A stretch of 64,000 bases of DNA from Halarchaeum rubridurum (GCF_014647115.1 NZ_BMOO01000006.1:1-64000), one strand, 5' to 3'; positions 1 to 9,113 are shown, numbered from the stretch's first letter. Notes: a model not told the origin generated them from the sequence alone. Numbers and translations: made by a program.

Positions 1-66
1 GTCGTCTATAACATCAAGCGGGCTGTGAAACAGTGAATTCCACCGCCGTATGGCGATTCAACACAG
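1..66 (+). mobile_element. 3' end of an IS5-type insertion sequence
   Basis: Frame 1 reads the last residues of a transposase-like protein (VVYNIKRAVKQ then stop at 34-36), followed by a non-coding tail ending in attcaacacagc. The same terminus (ctattcaacacagc) closes the MITE at 8953-9077, so the two appear to share a transposase family. The rest of the element lies outside the window, so neither the left end nor a target duplication can be seen. Family assignment is from general resemblance of the ending and is moderate. Confidence 0.5.
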
Positions 67-369
67 CCTGCGAAAGAGAATATCCATCTCGTAGCATGTC
101 GAACTCTCGTACCGGTCGTGGGCCTCGAAGCGAAAGTAGGCCAGCGGGATCGAACAGACGAACTGCTCAACCGAGTCATGATCAGGGTGCGTAAACCAGA
201 CACCCGAGACGACTCGAACATCCGATTCTAACCCAGCGAGCGAGGTGCGATCGTACAGCGGTGTCGAGTCATATTCGGGCCACTTGACGTGCTGGTGTGC
301 GATTCGTCGAAAGACGCTGCGCCGAAACTCGCGAGTCGCAACCACTACAGAAGAATAGCCCGGAGACAC
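58..369 (-). pseudogene. hypothetical protein cut by the IS end
   Basis: A 103-codon frame whose last codons lie inside the IS terminus at 54-66, so the natural C-terminus has been replaced by IS sequence. The product (MSPGYSSVVVATREF...) is not recognised. The middle, around VSGVWFTHPDHDS, looks like ordinary folded protein, not shadow coding. It is best taken as the fragment of a gene truncated by insertion; the N-terminus may also be incomplete. No function is proposed. Confidence 0.4.
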
Positions 370-551
370 TCAAGAGTCCGTCCAACCGACCCGTAGAGGA
401 AGAGTTCTGTGCTCTGTTGGATCCCTCAATCGCGAACAGGACTGGTGCAGCTAATCGTTAGATATAGCTGATTCGACTTTCAACACGTGCCAGCGCCGCC
501 TCCCCTTAACCTTATCCTGAACAACAGAGACAGAGATGCTGTTAAGCTTGC

Positions 552-755
552 TCAATGCGCCTCAGATTCAGTTCCTGTCGCTAAGGATACAATAAGACCG
601 ATGATGAGAACGCCAACAACGCCTAGAAGTCCCTGAATAACCAGTTTCACACTACCTGATTTTGCTGGGCCGGGGTACATGAGGAAGAGAACTGTGATTA
701 CGAATAGCAGTACAGTCATGAGACCGACACTGGCGTCTCCGAGAATTTTATTCAT
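552..755 (-). CDS. small two-helix membrane protein
   Basis: 67 residues. Two hydrophobic segments are visible, about residues 9-28 (VGLMTVLLFVITVLFLMY) and 37-60 (VIQGLLGVVGVLIIGLIV), joined by a short polar linker containing PGPAKSGS, with an acidic tail. It is divergent from the cox-cluster pair starting at 986, and a MITE (778-902) has inserted between the two, 15 bp from the duplicated target. Function is unknown. The clean hydrophobic pattern and separate promoter space make it likely real. Confidence 0.55.
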   Translation of the reverse strand: MNKILGDASVGLMTVLLFVITVLFLMYPGPAKSGSVKLVIQGLLGVVGVLIIGLIVSLATGTESEAH

Positions 756-777
756 AGCCGTATTTTTGGAGATGGGT

Positions 778-902
778 GGCTTTGTTGAAATCCTTTAGAG
801 TTGACAGTGGACAGAGCCCTTCTTCTCATCGGATTCTACGGATACAATGAAAAACTAGCGCCTCAGAAAATCGCAAGACGGCAAGAGGGTTTCAACAGAG
901 CC
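778..902. mobile_element. 125-bp IS6-type MITE with perfect 8-bp TSD
   Basis: Terminal inverted repeats ggctttgttgaaatcct (left) and the reverse complement of the right end, ggctctgttgaaaccct, match at 14 of 17 positions. The element is flanked on both sides by agatgggt (770-777 and 903-910), an exact 8-bp target duplication. No coding capacity. The ggctctgttgaaa terminus and 8-bp duplication fit IS6-family elements of halophiles. It sits in the divergent intergenic region between 552-755 and 986-1342 and may have separated or supplied promoter elements. Confidence 0.85.
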
Positions 903-985
903 AGATGGGTTATTATCTCATTCGGATTCTGAACGCTCAGTTGTGCGACCGGTCGGCTCTTATATCGGTCGTCCAAAGGGGGTGT

Positions 986-1342
986 ATGGCTGAGAGTGGT
1001 CTTGCAGCAGGCTACCAACGATCGAGTCCATGGCCCGTCTTCCTTGCGCTTGGACTTGTCCTTTCCGAGGTTGGCGTCTTCCTTGCGGGTGTACTCCTCC
1101 CGGTCGCAGTCGGTGGACTCCTACTTCTCGAGATGTATATTATCGGAATCTTCAGAGAATCCGGGTATGCACGTACGCTCTCGCGCCCAGCCCTTGGAAT
1201 CGGGAGTCTCTTCACAACGGCCGGACTCGTATTACTCGCGGCAACAACATATTGGATACGCGGCGTTACAGTGCTCGCTGCTGGTGTCCTAGCAGCTATC
1301 GGTGCAATTGTGTGCTGGCTCTACGAGACACGTCAACTATGA
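986..1342 (+). CDS. cox-cluster membrane protein (DUF7541-like)
   Basis: 118 residues with four hydrophobic segments (residues about 15-33, 36-52, 69-85, 88-108) and a short polar N-terminus MAESGLAAGYQRSSPW. This start is preferred over 905 because codons before it run into the MITE target duplication, and because a TATA-like cttatatc lies about 25 bp upstream, giving a leaderless transcript. Its stop overlaps the next start (ATGA at 1339-1342), so the two are translationally coupled. Similar small proteins occur next to haloarchaeal cytochrome c oxidase genes; no oxidase is visible here. The precise role is unknown. Confidence 0.65.
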   Translation: MAESGLAAGYQRSSPWPVFLALGLVLSEVGVFLAGVLLPVAVGGLLLLEMYIIGIFRESGYARTLSRPALGIGSLFTTAGLVLLAATTYWIRGVTVLAAGVLAAIGAIVCWLYETRQL

Positions 1343-1620
1343 GTGAGCGTGCCCCAACCCGATCCGGTTCTCATATCGTAATCGCGATGCTCATCGTCGC
1401 CATTCTTACAGCCGCTGGATTCGGATACGCGGTCGGTGCCTCCGTCCTTCAGAGCGCTGTTGAGAAAGGGATAGAGGCGACGCTTGGTCCGATATCGTTC
1501 GCACTCTCCCCATTCAACCTCTTCCTCTACGGGATGATTTCGGTCAGCATTGGGATGGCCGTCATACTGGGTATTGTGTTCTTCCTCTCGAAGTATGATA
1601 CTGCGTCCCTGAGAGACTAG
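1339..1620 (+). CDS. cox-cluster membrane protein (DUF7520-like)
   Basis: 93 residues, beginning MSERAPTRSGSHIV, with two hydrophobic stretches (about residues 13-36 and 60-83) and a short charged tail ending SLRD. Overlaps the preceding gene by 4 bp and converges on the CPBP protease gene with another 4-bp overlap of stop codons (1617-1620). The order small membrane protein, small membrane protein, CPBP protease resembles the segment called cox cluster in haloarchaeal chromosomes. Family name is recalled, not searched. No catalytic motif is visible. Confidence 0.6.
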   Translation: MSERAPTRSGSHIVIAMLIVAILTAAGFGYAVGASVLQSAVEKGIEATLGPISFALSPFNLFLYGMISVSIGMAVILGIVFFLSKYDTASLRD

Positions 1621-2357
1621 CCGAGAAGCACTGCGGGTGCTGAAGAGAGAGAGAAATACGCGACGCCGAATTGGACCGCGTTATACGTCGCATGAACAAG
1701 TGCTGGGACGGCGAGGTTCTCTGTATATTCGTAGAGGACACCGAGGACGAGTGCGATGAGGAACACACCACCGAGGTAGACAAGCTTTCCGTCGCCGGAG
1801 AGCGAAGAGACATGCAGAACTGCGAAGGTTGCACTCGCGATCGGGATCGCAACAATCGGTGTGAACTCGCTACGGAGCCGTCCTTGGATGGCGCCACGGA
1901 AGAGCAATTCCTCGCCAGGCCCAACAAGGAGGTAGGAGAGCGGGATCATGAGGAGGAGGACGGCGGGGTTTTCGGCTGCCGTAGTCACGACTTGGTTTGT
2001 CGCCGAATCAAGCCCGAGGAAACTCGCCGTCATGGAGAGACCGACCCAAAGCGCGAGTGTCGCGACACTTCCAGCGGCGATAATCGCGAGATCACGCCGC
2101 GATGGAACCGCTACCGGGAGTGGTGGAGATGTATTGCCAAGTCGGCTGTAGAGGAGCGCGACCCCTCCAAACGCAATACCTTGGAGAAGTGTGGCGCTAA
2201 GTACGAGTTGAATAGCGGGACGGTCAAAGACCGGAATACCAACAGCAGTGAGGAGTCCGGCTCCCGTCGCGACGAGGAGTGTACCGACACCGAACCCAAC
2301 AATAGCGAGTGCGATGGTGAGAGTCACCGATCGGACACGGTCCGAGATCGCATTCAT
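1617..2357 (-). CDS. CPBP-family intramembrane glutamic endopeptidase
   Basis: 246 residues from the ATG at 2357 (MNAISDRVRSV). The upstream ATG at 2408 only adds a polar extension, so it is not preferred. Several membrane helices surround the diagnostic motif PGEELLFRGAIQGRL (EExxxR), followed by a helix ending FAVLHV and the HATYN histidine near the C-terminus. These are the catalytic Glu and His residues of the Rce1/CPBP (ABI) family. Archaeal members are multipass membrane proteases whose substrates are mostly unknown. It ends against the two cox-cluster-type genes transcribed towards it. Confidence 0.85.
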   Translation of the reverse strand: MNAISDRVRSVTLTIALAIVGFGVGTLLVATGAGLLTAVGIPVFDRPAIQLVLSATLLQGIAFGGVALLYSRLGNTSPPLPVAVPSRRDLAIIAAGSVATLALWVGLSMTASFLGLDSATNQVVTTAAENPAVLLLMIPLSYLLVGPGEELLFRGAIQGRLRSEFTPIVAIPIASATFAVLHVSSLSGDGKLVYLGGVFLIALVLGVLYEYTENLAVPALVHATYNAVQFGVAYFSLSSAPAVLLG

Positions 2358-2535
2358 ACACAAAGATGTGCGTTGGCCGTAGAAATGCGGGTCGGTCTTG
2401 ACCATCACTCTATTATATACGAATCAGTTCACCCAGCTGAAATAATAATATGGAGGGTTAAATTGGCAATACAGGCCATATAGACCGTTTCAGTTAACAG
2501 GTGGATTAATAACTGTATGGTGGTTATCTCCGAGT

Positions 2536-5130
2536 ATGAGCGATCCACCAGCATCAGCACACGACCATAATCACGACGATGACGACCATGATTACGACCA
2601 CGATCATGGCCACGAGCATGATGAGCCAGTGGCGGACCTGTTGAACGGAGAGGTAGTACAGTTGTCCGTTCCGGAGATGGACTGCCCGTCCTGTGCCGGG
2701 AAAGTCCGGAACAGCGTGCAGCAACTCGACGCCGTCGAGACGGTCGACCCGCAGATTACCACCGGCACCCTCACCGTCCGCTACGAGGAGGGAGAAACCA
2801 CGCCAGAGGCCATCGCCGAGCGCGTCAAGGAGGCCGGCTATACCGTCGAATCTGGCGTCGGTGAGACGACCGAGACGTTCACCGTTCCGGAGATGGACTG
2901 CCCGTCCTGCGCGGGGAAGGTTGAGAACGCCCTCGATAACCTCACTGGCGTCAGCACCTATCAAACCCAACCCACGACTGGGAAAGTCGTCGTCACGTAC
3001 GACCAGGCGCACGTGTCGGCTGACGACGTGACACGGGCGATCGAGAGCGCTGGCTACGACGTCACTAAGACGACGGTCTCCGGGGAGGGAGGGAGTAGTG
3101 GACTGGCAGAGACGGACGGGGTCTGGCAGAGTGATCGCGCGACGAAGACATGGATTAGCGGTGGGTTTGTCGCGCTCGGCCTGCTCTTCGGGTTCCTCCT
3201 GAGCGGCCAGAACGCCACGCTCCTCTCGGCGCCGATTCCCCTCTCGCTCGCGGACGGCCTCTTCCTCGCCGCCGTCGCCGTCGGCGGCCAGGAGATTCTC
3301 GAGGGCGGCTACTACTCGCTGCGCAACCGGAACCTCGACATCGACCTCCTGATGTCCATCGCGATTACCGGGGCGCTCGTCGTCAGCGTCGGCTTCGACG
3401 AGGGTCTCTACATGGAGGCCGCGATGCTCGCCTTCCTCTTCAGCGTCGCCGAACTCCTCGAACGCTACTCGATGGACAAGGCCCGCAACTCCCTGCAGGA
3501 GTTGATGGACCTCTCCCCGGACGAGGCCACCGTCAAGCGCGACGGCGAAACCGTCACCGTGCCGGTCGACGATGTCCGCGTCGGCGATATCGTCGTGGTG
3601 CGGCCGGGCGAGAAGATTCCGATGGACGGCGAGGTCAGCGTCGGCGAGAGCGCGGTCAATCAGGCCCCCATCACCGGCGAGTCCGTACCCGTCGACAAGA
3701 CGGACGGCGACGAGGTGTACGCGGGCACCATCAACGAGGAGGGCTACCTCGAAGTCCGAGTCACCTCCGAGGCCGGGGACAACACGCTCTCGCGCATCAT
3801 CGAGATGGTCGAGGACGCACAGGCGAACAAGACCGAGCGCGAGCAGTTCGTCGAGCGCTTCGCGGGCTACTACACCCCGGTCGTCGTCGCGTTCGCCGTC
3901 CTCGTCACCCTCGGCACGCCGTTCGTCCTCGGGGCGACCTGGACGCAGTCCATCGTCTATGGCCTCACCTTACTCGTGCTTGCGTGCCCGTGCGCGTTCG
4001 TCATCTCGACGCCGGTGTCGGTGGTGTCGGGCATCACGAGCGCCGCGAAGAACGGCGTCCTCATCAAGGGCGGGAGTCACCTCGAAGCGATGGGCGACGT
4101 CGAGGCCGTCGCGCTCGACAAGACCGGCACGCTCACCAAAGGCGAACTCGCTGTGACGGACGTCATTCCGCTCAACGAGAACACCGAGGACGACGTCCTG
4201 CGGTGTGCGCGCGGCCTCGAATCGCGCTCCGAACATCCCATCGGCGCAGCCATCGTCGACCACGCCGCGGAGAACGACGTCGGGAAGCGCTCGGTCTCCG
4301 AGTTCGAGAGCGTCACCGGGAAGGGCGTGCGCGCCGACCTGGACGGCGAGACGCACTACGCGGGCAAGCCGGGGTTCTTCGAGGAACTCGGCTTCGACCT
4401 CTCGCACGTCCACGCCGTCACCGACGGCGGGGTCGTCACGCAGACCAGCCAGCGCCTCTGCGAGCGGAACAACTGTCTCGACCTCCTCGAGGACACCATC
4501 CCCGACCTCCAATCCGAGGGGAAGACGGTGATTCTCGTCGGGACGGAGGACGAACTGGAGGGCGTCATCGCCGTCGCGGACGAAGTCCGCCCCGAAGCGC
4601 GTCGCGCCGTCGCGCGCCTGCACGACCTCGGCGTCGAACACGTCGTGATGCTCACCGGCGACAACGAGCGCACCGCACGCGCCATCGCCGAGGAGGTCGG
4701 CGTTGATGAGTTCCGCGCGGAACTCCTGCCCGACGAGAAGGTCGAAGCCATCCAGGACCTCGACGGCGAGTACGACGGGGTCGCGATGGTTGGCGACGGC
4801 GTGAACGACGCACCGGCGCTCGCAACGGCGACTGTCGGTGTCGCAATGGGTGCGGCCGGCACGGACACCGCCCTCGAGACGGCGGACATCGCGCTGATGA
4901 GCGACGACCTCGCACGCCTCCCCTACCTCTACGAACTGTCGCACGACGCGAACGGCGTGATTCGGCAGAACGTCTGGACGAGTCTCAGCGCGAAAGCCGC
5001 CCTCGCGCTCGCCGTGCCTTTTGGCCTCGTCCCCATCTGGGCGGCCGTCCTCGTCGGCGATGCCGGGATGACGCTCGGCGTCACCGGCAACGCGATGCGC
5101 CTCTCCCGAATCACCCCCGAGGACGACTAG
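2536..5130 (+). CDS. zinc/cadmium-type heavy-metal P-type ATPase
   Basis: 864 residues; exports divalent soft metals across the cell membrane using ATP. A His/Asp-rich head (residues about 5-30) precedes two HMA domains, each with EMDCPSC (about 46-52 and 118-124). Then come the membrane helices, the actuator TGES (about 380), the transport motif ACPCAF in helix 6 (about 482-487), the phosphorylation site DKTGTLTKGE (about 528) and the hinge GDGVNDAP (about 753). The Asp in the penultimate helix (LVGDAGMT) is typical of Zn/Cd/Pb pumps (ZntA/CadA), whereas copper pumps have a Met-Ser pair. It heads a same-strand cassette with a CDF carrier and a second ATPase, so zinc or cadmium resistance is the likely role. 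Confidence 0.93.
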   Translation: MSDPPASAHDHNHDDDDHDYDHDHGHEHDEPVADLLNGEVVQLSVPEMDCPSCAGKVRNSVQQLDAVETVDPQITTGTLTVRYEEGETTPEAIAERVKEAGYTVESGVGETTETFTVPEMDCPSCAGKVENALDNLTGVSTYQTQPTTGKVVVTYDQAHVSADDVTRAIESAGYDVTKTTVSGEGGSSGLAETDGVWQSDRATKTWISGGFVALGLLFGFLLSGQNATLLSAPIPLSLADGLFLAAVAVGGQEILEGGYYSLRNRNLDIDLLMSIAITGALVVSVGFDEGLYMEAAMLAFLFSVAELLERYSMDKARNSLQELMDLSPDEATVKRDGETVTVPVDDVRVGDIVVVRPGEKIPMDGEVSVGESAVNQAPITGESVPVDKTDGDEVYAGTINEEGYLEVRVTSEAGDNTLSRIIEMVEDAQANKTEREQFVERFAGYYTPVVVAFAVLVTLGTPFVLGATWTQSIVYGLTLLVLACPCAFVISTPVSVVSGITSAAKNGVLIKGGSHLEAMGDVEAVALDKTGTLTKGELAVTDVIPLNENTEDDVLRCARGLESRSEHPIGAAIVDHAAENDVGKRSVSEFESVTGKGVRADLDGETHYAGKPGFFEELGFDLSHVHAVTDGGVVTQTSQRLCERNNCLDLLEDTIPDLQSEGKTVILVGTEDELEGVIAVADEVRPEARRAVARLHDLGVEHVVMLTGDNERTARAIAEEVGVDEFRAELLPDEKVEAIQDLDGEYDGVAMVGDGVNDAPALATATVGVAMGAAGTDTALETADIALMSDDLARLPYLYELSHDANGVIRQNVWTSLSAKAALALAVPFGLVPIWAAVLVGDAGMTLGVTGNAMRLSRITPEDD

Positions 5131-5188
5131 AGCGCTCACCCAGTCGCACTACACTCTCACTGATGCGCTTCCACTCGTTCCCAAACTA

Positions 5189-6121
5189 ATGGAGAGCCAC
5201 AACCATGACACGACGACAGATTCAGACCACGACCACGGCGACGGCAACCACACCGAGCCGCGAAGTATACGTAAACTCGGCGTCGTCGCCGCGATTAACA
5301 CGGCTGGCTTCGTCATCGAACTCGCCGGTGGTCTCCTGTTCGGATCGCTTGCACTCCTGAGCGACGCCGTCCACATGCTCTTCGATGCGCTGTCGTATCT
5401 GATGGCGTTTGCAGCCACCTATGTCGCCGACCGGTACGAGGAGCGCGATTTGTGGACGTACGGACTCCACCGACTCGAACCGTTCGCCGCCCTCCTCAAC
5501 GGGGTGCTCCTCGTCCCGATGGCGCTCGTCATCCTCTACGAGTCCTACCAGCGATTCTACAACCCCGTCGACCTCGACCCGACGATGACCATCCTCCTCG
5601 CCACGGGGGGCCTCGTCGTCAACGTCGCGTCCGTCGGCTACCTCCACGGTGACGAACTCAGCTTGAACGAACGTGGTGCGTTCTACCATCTGCTCGGCGA
5701 TACCGGAGCGTCCGTCGCAGTCATCATCTCAACCGCCATCGTCGCCGTCTTCGAGATCCGCATGGTAGACCCGATCACGGCCGCGCTCATCGCTGTCGTC
5801 ATCATCTGGTCGGCATACACCGTGTTGCGTGACAGCCTCGACCTCCTCCTCGAACGTAGCCCGATTCCGATCGCCGACCTGCAGGCATCCCTCATGTCGA
5901 TCGAGAGCGTTGAGGCGGTCGAGGACTGCCACGTCTGGCAGGTCTGTAGTCGGCTTACCATCGGGACAGTTCGAGTCAAGGTCTCAGTCGATTCGCTCAA
6001 TACCCAAGAGGAGCTACGGGCGACTATCCACGAGAGACTCCGCGACGCCGGCCTTGACCACGTCACTGTCGAACTCGTGAACGAAGCAACGACGCACCGC
6101 ACAACTACCCATACACATTAG
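5189..6121 (+). CDS. cation diffusion facilitator, CzcD-like
   Basis: 310 residues with a His/Asp-rich head (MESHNHDTTTDSDHDHGDGN) and a His-rich tail (THRTTTHTH), both typical of zinc carriers. Six membrane helices are visible. Helix 2 holds DAVHMLFDAL (HxxxD) and helix 5 holds HLLGDTGAS (HxxxD), giving the two-His, two-Asp zinc site of the CzcD/ZnT group. A soluble C-terminal domain of about 90 residues follows, containing the CHVW segment. These proteins exchange cytoplasmic zinc for protons. The 58-bp gap after the CPC ATPase suggests cotranscription and joint zinc/cadmium export. Confidence 0.92.
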   Translation: MESHNHDTTTDSDHDHGDGNHTEPRSIRKLGVVAAINTAGFVIELAGGLLFGSLALLSDAVHMLFDALSYLMAFAATYVADRYEERDLWTYGLHRLEPFAALLNGVLLVPMALVILYESYQRFYNPVDLDPTMTILLATGGLVVNVASVGYLHGDELSLNERGAFYHLLGDTGASVAVIISTAIVAVFEIRMVDPITAALIAVVIIWSAYTVLRDSLDLLLERSPIPIADLQASLMSIESVEAVEDCHVWQVCSRLTIGTVRVKVSVDSLNTQEELRATIHERLRDAGLDHVTVELVNEATTHRTTTHTH

Positions 6122-6200
6122 CGACCGTGACGCCCACCATGATCCAGAGACACACCCCGCTAGCTCAGGCGCGTCTCCGTTCGGACTCTACGAGGCGACC

Positions 6201-8540
6201 GTGACTACGTGTTCGTTCTGCGGCCGCGAGATCGATAGCGAGCCGATTCGTGATAACGGGGAGGTGTTCTGCTCGCGTGGCTGCCAACAGGGGGAGACGA
6301 GAACCAGTGGCGCACACATCGAACACACTCCTGAGACAACGCAGCAGACTGACGGCGAGACGGCGTATTTCTCGATCAGCGGCATGCATACGCACGCATG
6401 CGAGTCGTATCTCGAGCGACGCGCCGTGACACTCGATGGCGTCAACGGTGCGTCCGCGAGCTATACGGCCGAGATGATGCGCGTCAGCTACGACCCCGAG
6501 GCGGTTGAGCGTGACACCATCGAGGACACACTTTCTGCATGGGGATATCGAGCCTCTGCGCCCACACCAGAGGAAACCCCCGCCGACCGGAACGACTTCG
6601 ACTTCGACCATCTCCGCACGATTTTCTCCGTGATTGCCGTCGCACCCATCTACATCATCTATGCTGCCTTCTTCTACCCCGTCTATCTCGGACTCCTTCC
6701 GACCTCCTCACTCGATAATCACGCAATCGTTACTGGTCTCTACGGGCCTGTCGCGATGTTCACCACGATCACTATCTTCGGCGTCGGATTCCCCATCCTC
6801 CGGTCGGCCTACATCAGTCTCCACGAACGCCAGCTTACCGTCGACGTCCTCATCTCCATCACTGCGGTGAGCGCCTACGCGTACTCCATGGTCTCACTGC
6901 TCTATCTCGACCGTCTCTACCTCTTCTTCGATATCGCGACGGCAGTCATCGTTCTCGCGACAATCGGGAATCACGCCCGTGCCCGATATAAACGCCAGGC
7001 GGTCGAAGACCTCACCGAGTTCGTCGACGAGACAGAGACCGCTGCACGCCGCCTCCTTGAGGACGGGACAACGACGGTCGTCCCACCCGAGGACTGCACG
7101 ACTGGGGATCGGCTTCTCGTCCGGCCGGGCGAACGAATCCCACTTGACGGCACGATCGTCGATGGCCGCGGAACGGTTAACGAGGCGCTCATCACTGGCG
7201 AGGCACGACCCCAGCGGAAAGTCGTCGGCGACACGGTCATCGGTGGCTCCATTGCCGCCGACGGCTCATTCGAAATCACGGTCGACGAGGGGGCGACGAG
7301 CACACTCGACCGACTCCGCGACCTCGTCTGGGATCTCCAGACCGAACAGTCCCCGGCCGAGCGGCTCACGAACCGTGTGACAGCAATCTACATCCCGGTT
7401 GTCTGTGTCTTCGCACTCGTCACACTCGGTGCGTGGACGGTTGCTGGCGCGCCAGCCGAACCCGCACTTCGGACGGCACTCACCGTGCTGATTATCGCCT
7501 GCCCCGTCTCCCTCAGCCTCGTCACACCACTCGCCGTCGGTCGTGGGCTCTCAACGGCTGCCGAGCGAGACGTCCCGGTTTTTGATCAGACGATCCTTGA
7601 ACGGGTGACCGACGCAGACGTCATCGCGTTCGACAAGACCGGAACACTCACCACCGGCGAAATGCGTGTCGCCGCCGTCCACGCAGTTGAGGAGTGCGAT
7701 AGTAAGGCGGTTCTTCGGCGGGCAGCGGCCGTCGAGTCACGTTCGAGCCACCCGATTGCCGCCGCAATCCGCGACCGTGCACCGGACCGCTCACAAGCGG
7801 TTACGTCGTTCGAACGGTACCGCTACGGTGTCGTGGCCGACGTGGACGCGTCGCGGACGGCCGTCGGAAACCCCGCACTCTTCGACGACCTCAACTGGAG
7901 CATTCCCGAAGCCATCCGTGACACAATCGACCGTGTCCGTGACCGTGGTGAGCTCCCAACGGTCGTCGGCTGGGAGGGGACCGCAACAGGCGTGATCACA
8001 CTCGAAGATCAGCCCCGCGAGAAGTGGACGGAAACTGTCGCGGAGCTCGCGGCCGACGACCGACAGATCGTGGTCATCACGGGCGATGATTCACGCGTTG
8101 CACGGCAGTTCGAGGCACACCCGGACGTCTCCAAGGTCTACGCGGACGTCCCACCAGAAGCGAAAGAAGAGCTCGTCCGTCGCCTCCGCGATGAGGGTGT
8201 CGTCGCAATGGTGGGGGACGGGACGAACGACGCACCAGCGCTTGCCGCTGCTGATCTCGGTGTGGCGATGGTCTCCGGAAGTGACTTCACCGTGACTGTC
8301 GCGGACGCTCTCGTAACGGCCGACGATCTGACGCCGTTCCGCGATCTCTTCGGAATCGCGCGTGGGACGCGGCGTCGCCTTCTCGAAAATCTCGGACTCG
8401 CTCTCACAGTGCCTGCTATCGGTGTCCCGCTCGCTGCCGTTGGGTTCGTCACACCGCTCGTCGCGACGACGCTAATGGCGACCGGAACCATACTCGTGCT
8501 CGCAAACAGCTACCGCCCCCTCACCAGCAACTTGTGTTGA
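6201..8540 (+). CDS. atypical CPV-type heavy-metal P-type ATPase
   Basis: 779 residues from a GTG start. The N-terminus carries a Cys4 metal site (CSFCGREI...CSRGC), resembling a TRASH-type knuckle. It is followed by an HMA-like fold (about 53-115) in which the usual CxxC has become GMHTHAC. Catalytic motifs are present: DKTGTLTTGE (about 477) and GDGTNDAPAL (about 672). Two motifs deviate: the helix-6 motif is ACPVSL where most pumps have CPC, and the actuator loop reads TGEA instead of TGES. Related pumps exist in haloarchaea. The substrate cannot be read from sequence; the context suggests a soft metal. Same-strand placement after the CDF gene supports one cassette. Confidence 0.85.
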   Translation: MTTCSFCGREIDSEPIRDNGEVFCSRGCQQGETRTSGAHIEHTPETTQQTDGETAYFSISGMHTHACESYLERRAVTLDGVNGASASYTAEMMRVSYDPEAVERDTIEDTLSAWGYRASAPTPEETPADRNDFDFDHLRTIFSVIAVAPIYIIYAAFFYPVYLGLLPTSSLDNHAIVTGLYGPVAMFTTITIFGVGFPILRSAYISLHERQLTVDVLISITAVSAYAYSMVSLLYLDRLYLFFDIATAVIVLATIGNHARARYKRQAVEDLTEFVDETETAARRLLEDGTTTVVPPEDCTTGDRLLVRPGERIPLDGTIVDGRGTVNEALITGEARPQRKVVGDTVIGGSIAADGSFEITVDEGATSTLDRLRDLVWDLQTEQSPAERLTNRVTAIYIPVVCVFALVTLGAWTVAGAPAEPALRTALTVLIIACPVSLSLVTPLAVGRGLSTAAERDVPVFDQTILERVTDADVIAFDKTGTLTTGEMRVAAVHAVEECDSKAVLRRAAAVESRSSHPIAAAIRDRAPDRSQAVTSFERYRYGVVADVDASRTAVGNPALFDDLNWSIPEAIRDTIDRVRDRGELPTVVGWEGTATGVITLEDQPREKWTETVAELAADDRQIVVITGDDSRVARQFEAHPDVSKVYADVPPEAKEELVRRLRDEGVVAMVGDGTNDAPALAAADLGVAMVSGSDFTVTVADALVTADDLTPFRDLFGIARGTRRRLLENLGLALTVPAIGVPLAAVGFVTPLVATTLMATGTILVLANSYRPLTSNLC

Positions 8541-8562
8541 CATCCTCCCGCGCCTGAAGACA
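8536..8562 (+). repeat. possible IS200/IS605-type end remnant
   Basis: The stretch gttgacatcctcccgcgcc overlapping the stop of the CPV ATPase resembles the GACATCCTCCC endings common at TnpB-bearing IS605-type elements of halophiles. No tnpA or tnpB reading frame is nearby. If it is a real end, the ATPase 3' end may have been altered by insertion and loss of such an element. The call rests on short similarity only. Confidence 0.25.
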
Positions 8563-8619
8563 TCCCCAGAACGCTTAGTGGTTAGGGGAAGTTATGGAGG
8601 TGGCGCCTGATATGAGAGT

Positions 8620-8952
8620 ATGCCCGGAGATCGCCGCAAAGAGATCGTCCGTCACCTCAGTGAGGACGATCTCGACCGGCTCCTTGCGGAGTCTACTGAC
8701 GAGAAACTCACTGAGCGGCTGATCTTCGTCAAACGTCTCTACAAGGGAGCGACGCTGGAGGACGCTGCCGACGATGTCGGCAGGTCCTCCGGGACGGGAA
8801 CACGCTGGGGCCCGCCGGTGGAACGAAGGTGGTCTCGGTCTCCTGATGCCGAACTTCGGGGGCGGCAGGCCCCCGAAGCTCGGCGACGACCAACGCGAGC
8901 ACCTCTTGGAACTCCTTCGTGACGGCCAACCGTGGAAGAAACAGCAAATACA
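8620..8952 (+). pseudogene. IS630-family transposase N-terminal fragment, frameshifted
   Basis: The start MPGDRRKEIVRHLSEDDLDR followed by KRLYKGATLEDAADDVG is the N-terminal helix-turn-helix of an IS630-type transposase. Around 8808-8815 an extra base shifts the frame: the natural continuation RRWNEGGLGLLMPNFGGG and RPPKLGDDQREHLLELL is found one frame over. The fragment then stops where the MITE at 8953 begins, after QPWKKQ. The DDE catalytic domain is absent. This is a dead remnant. Confidence 0.8.
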
Positions 8953-9077
8953 GCTCTGTTGAATAGCGGTGATTGGGCTGGCGAGCAGATTATGAGTCGG
9001 CTCGTGAGCGGGTGACTCCCAAGGTCTCAAAATCGGGGTCACTTGACTCCCACTCAGAGTTCGCTATTCAACACAGC
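8953..9077. mobile_element. 125-bp IS5-type MITE
   Basis: Left end gctctgttgaatagcg (8953-8968) and the reverse complement of the right end, gctgtgttgaatagcg (9062-9077), match at 15 of 16 positions. It carries no ORF of its own and interrupts the IS630 remnant. The right terminus matches the IS end at position 54-66 of the window, suggesting a common transposase. No clear target duplication is seen, so flanking sequence may have been rearranged or an adjacent deletion may have occurred. Confidence 0.7.
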
Positions 9078-9113
9078 ACTGAACTCTACTATAGTAGCAA
9101 TTCACTTCGATCG

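Noticed and set aside
1671-2483. Plus-strand 270-codon frame opposite the CPBP protease
   Set aside because: The product is charge-rich without structure, while the minus strand has membrane helices and EELLFRG.
3970-5139. Long minus-strand frame opposite the zinc-type ATPase
   Set aside because: Shadow of a GC-rich gene; the plus strand has all P-type ATPase motifs, and the reverse product is low-complexity Arg/Val/Asp.
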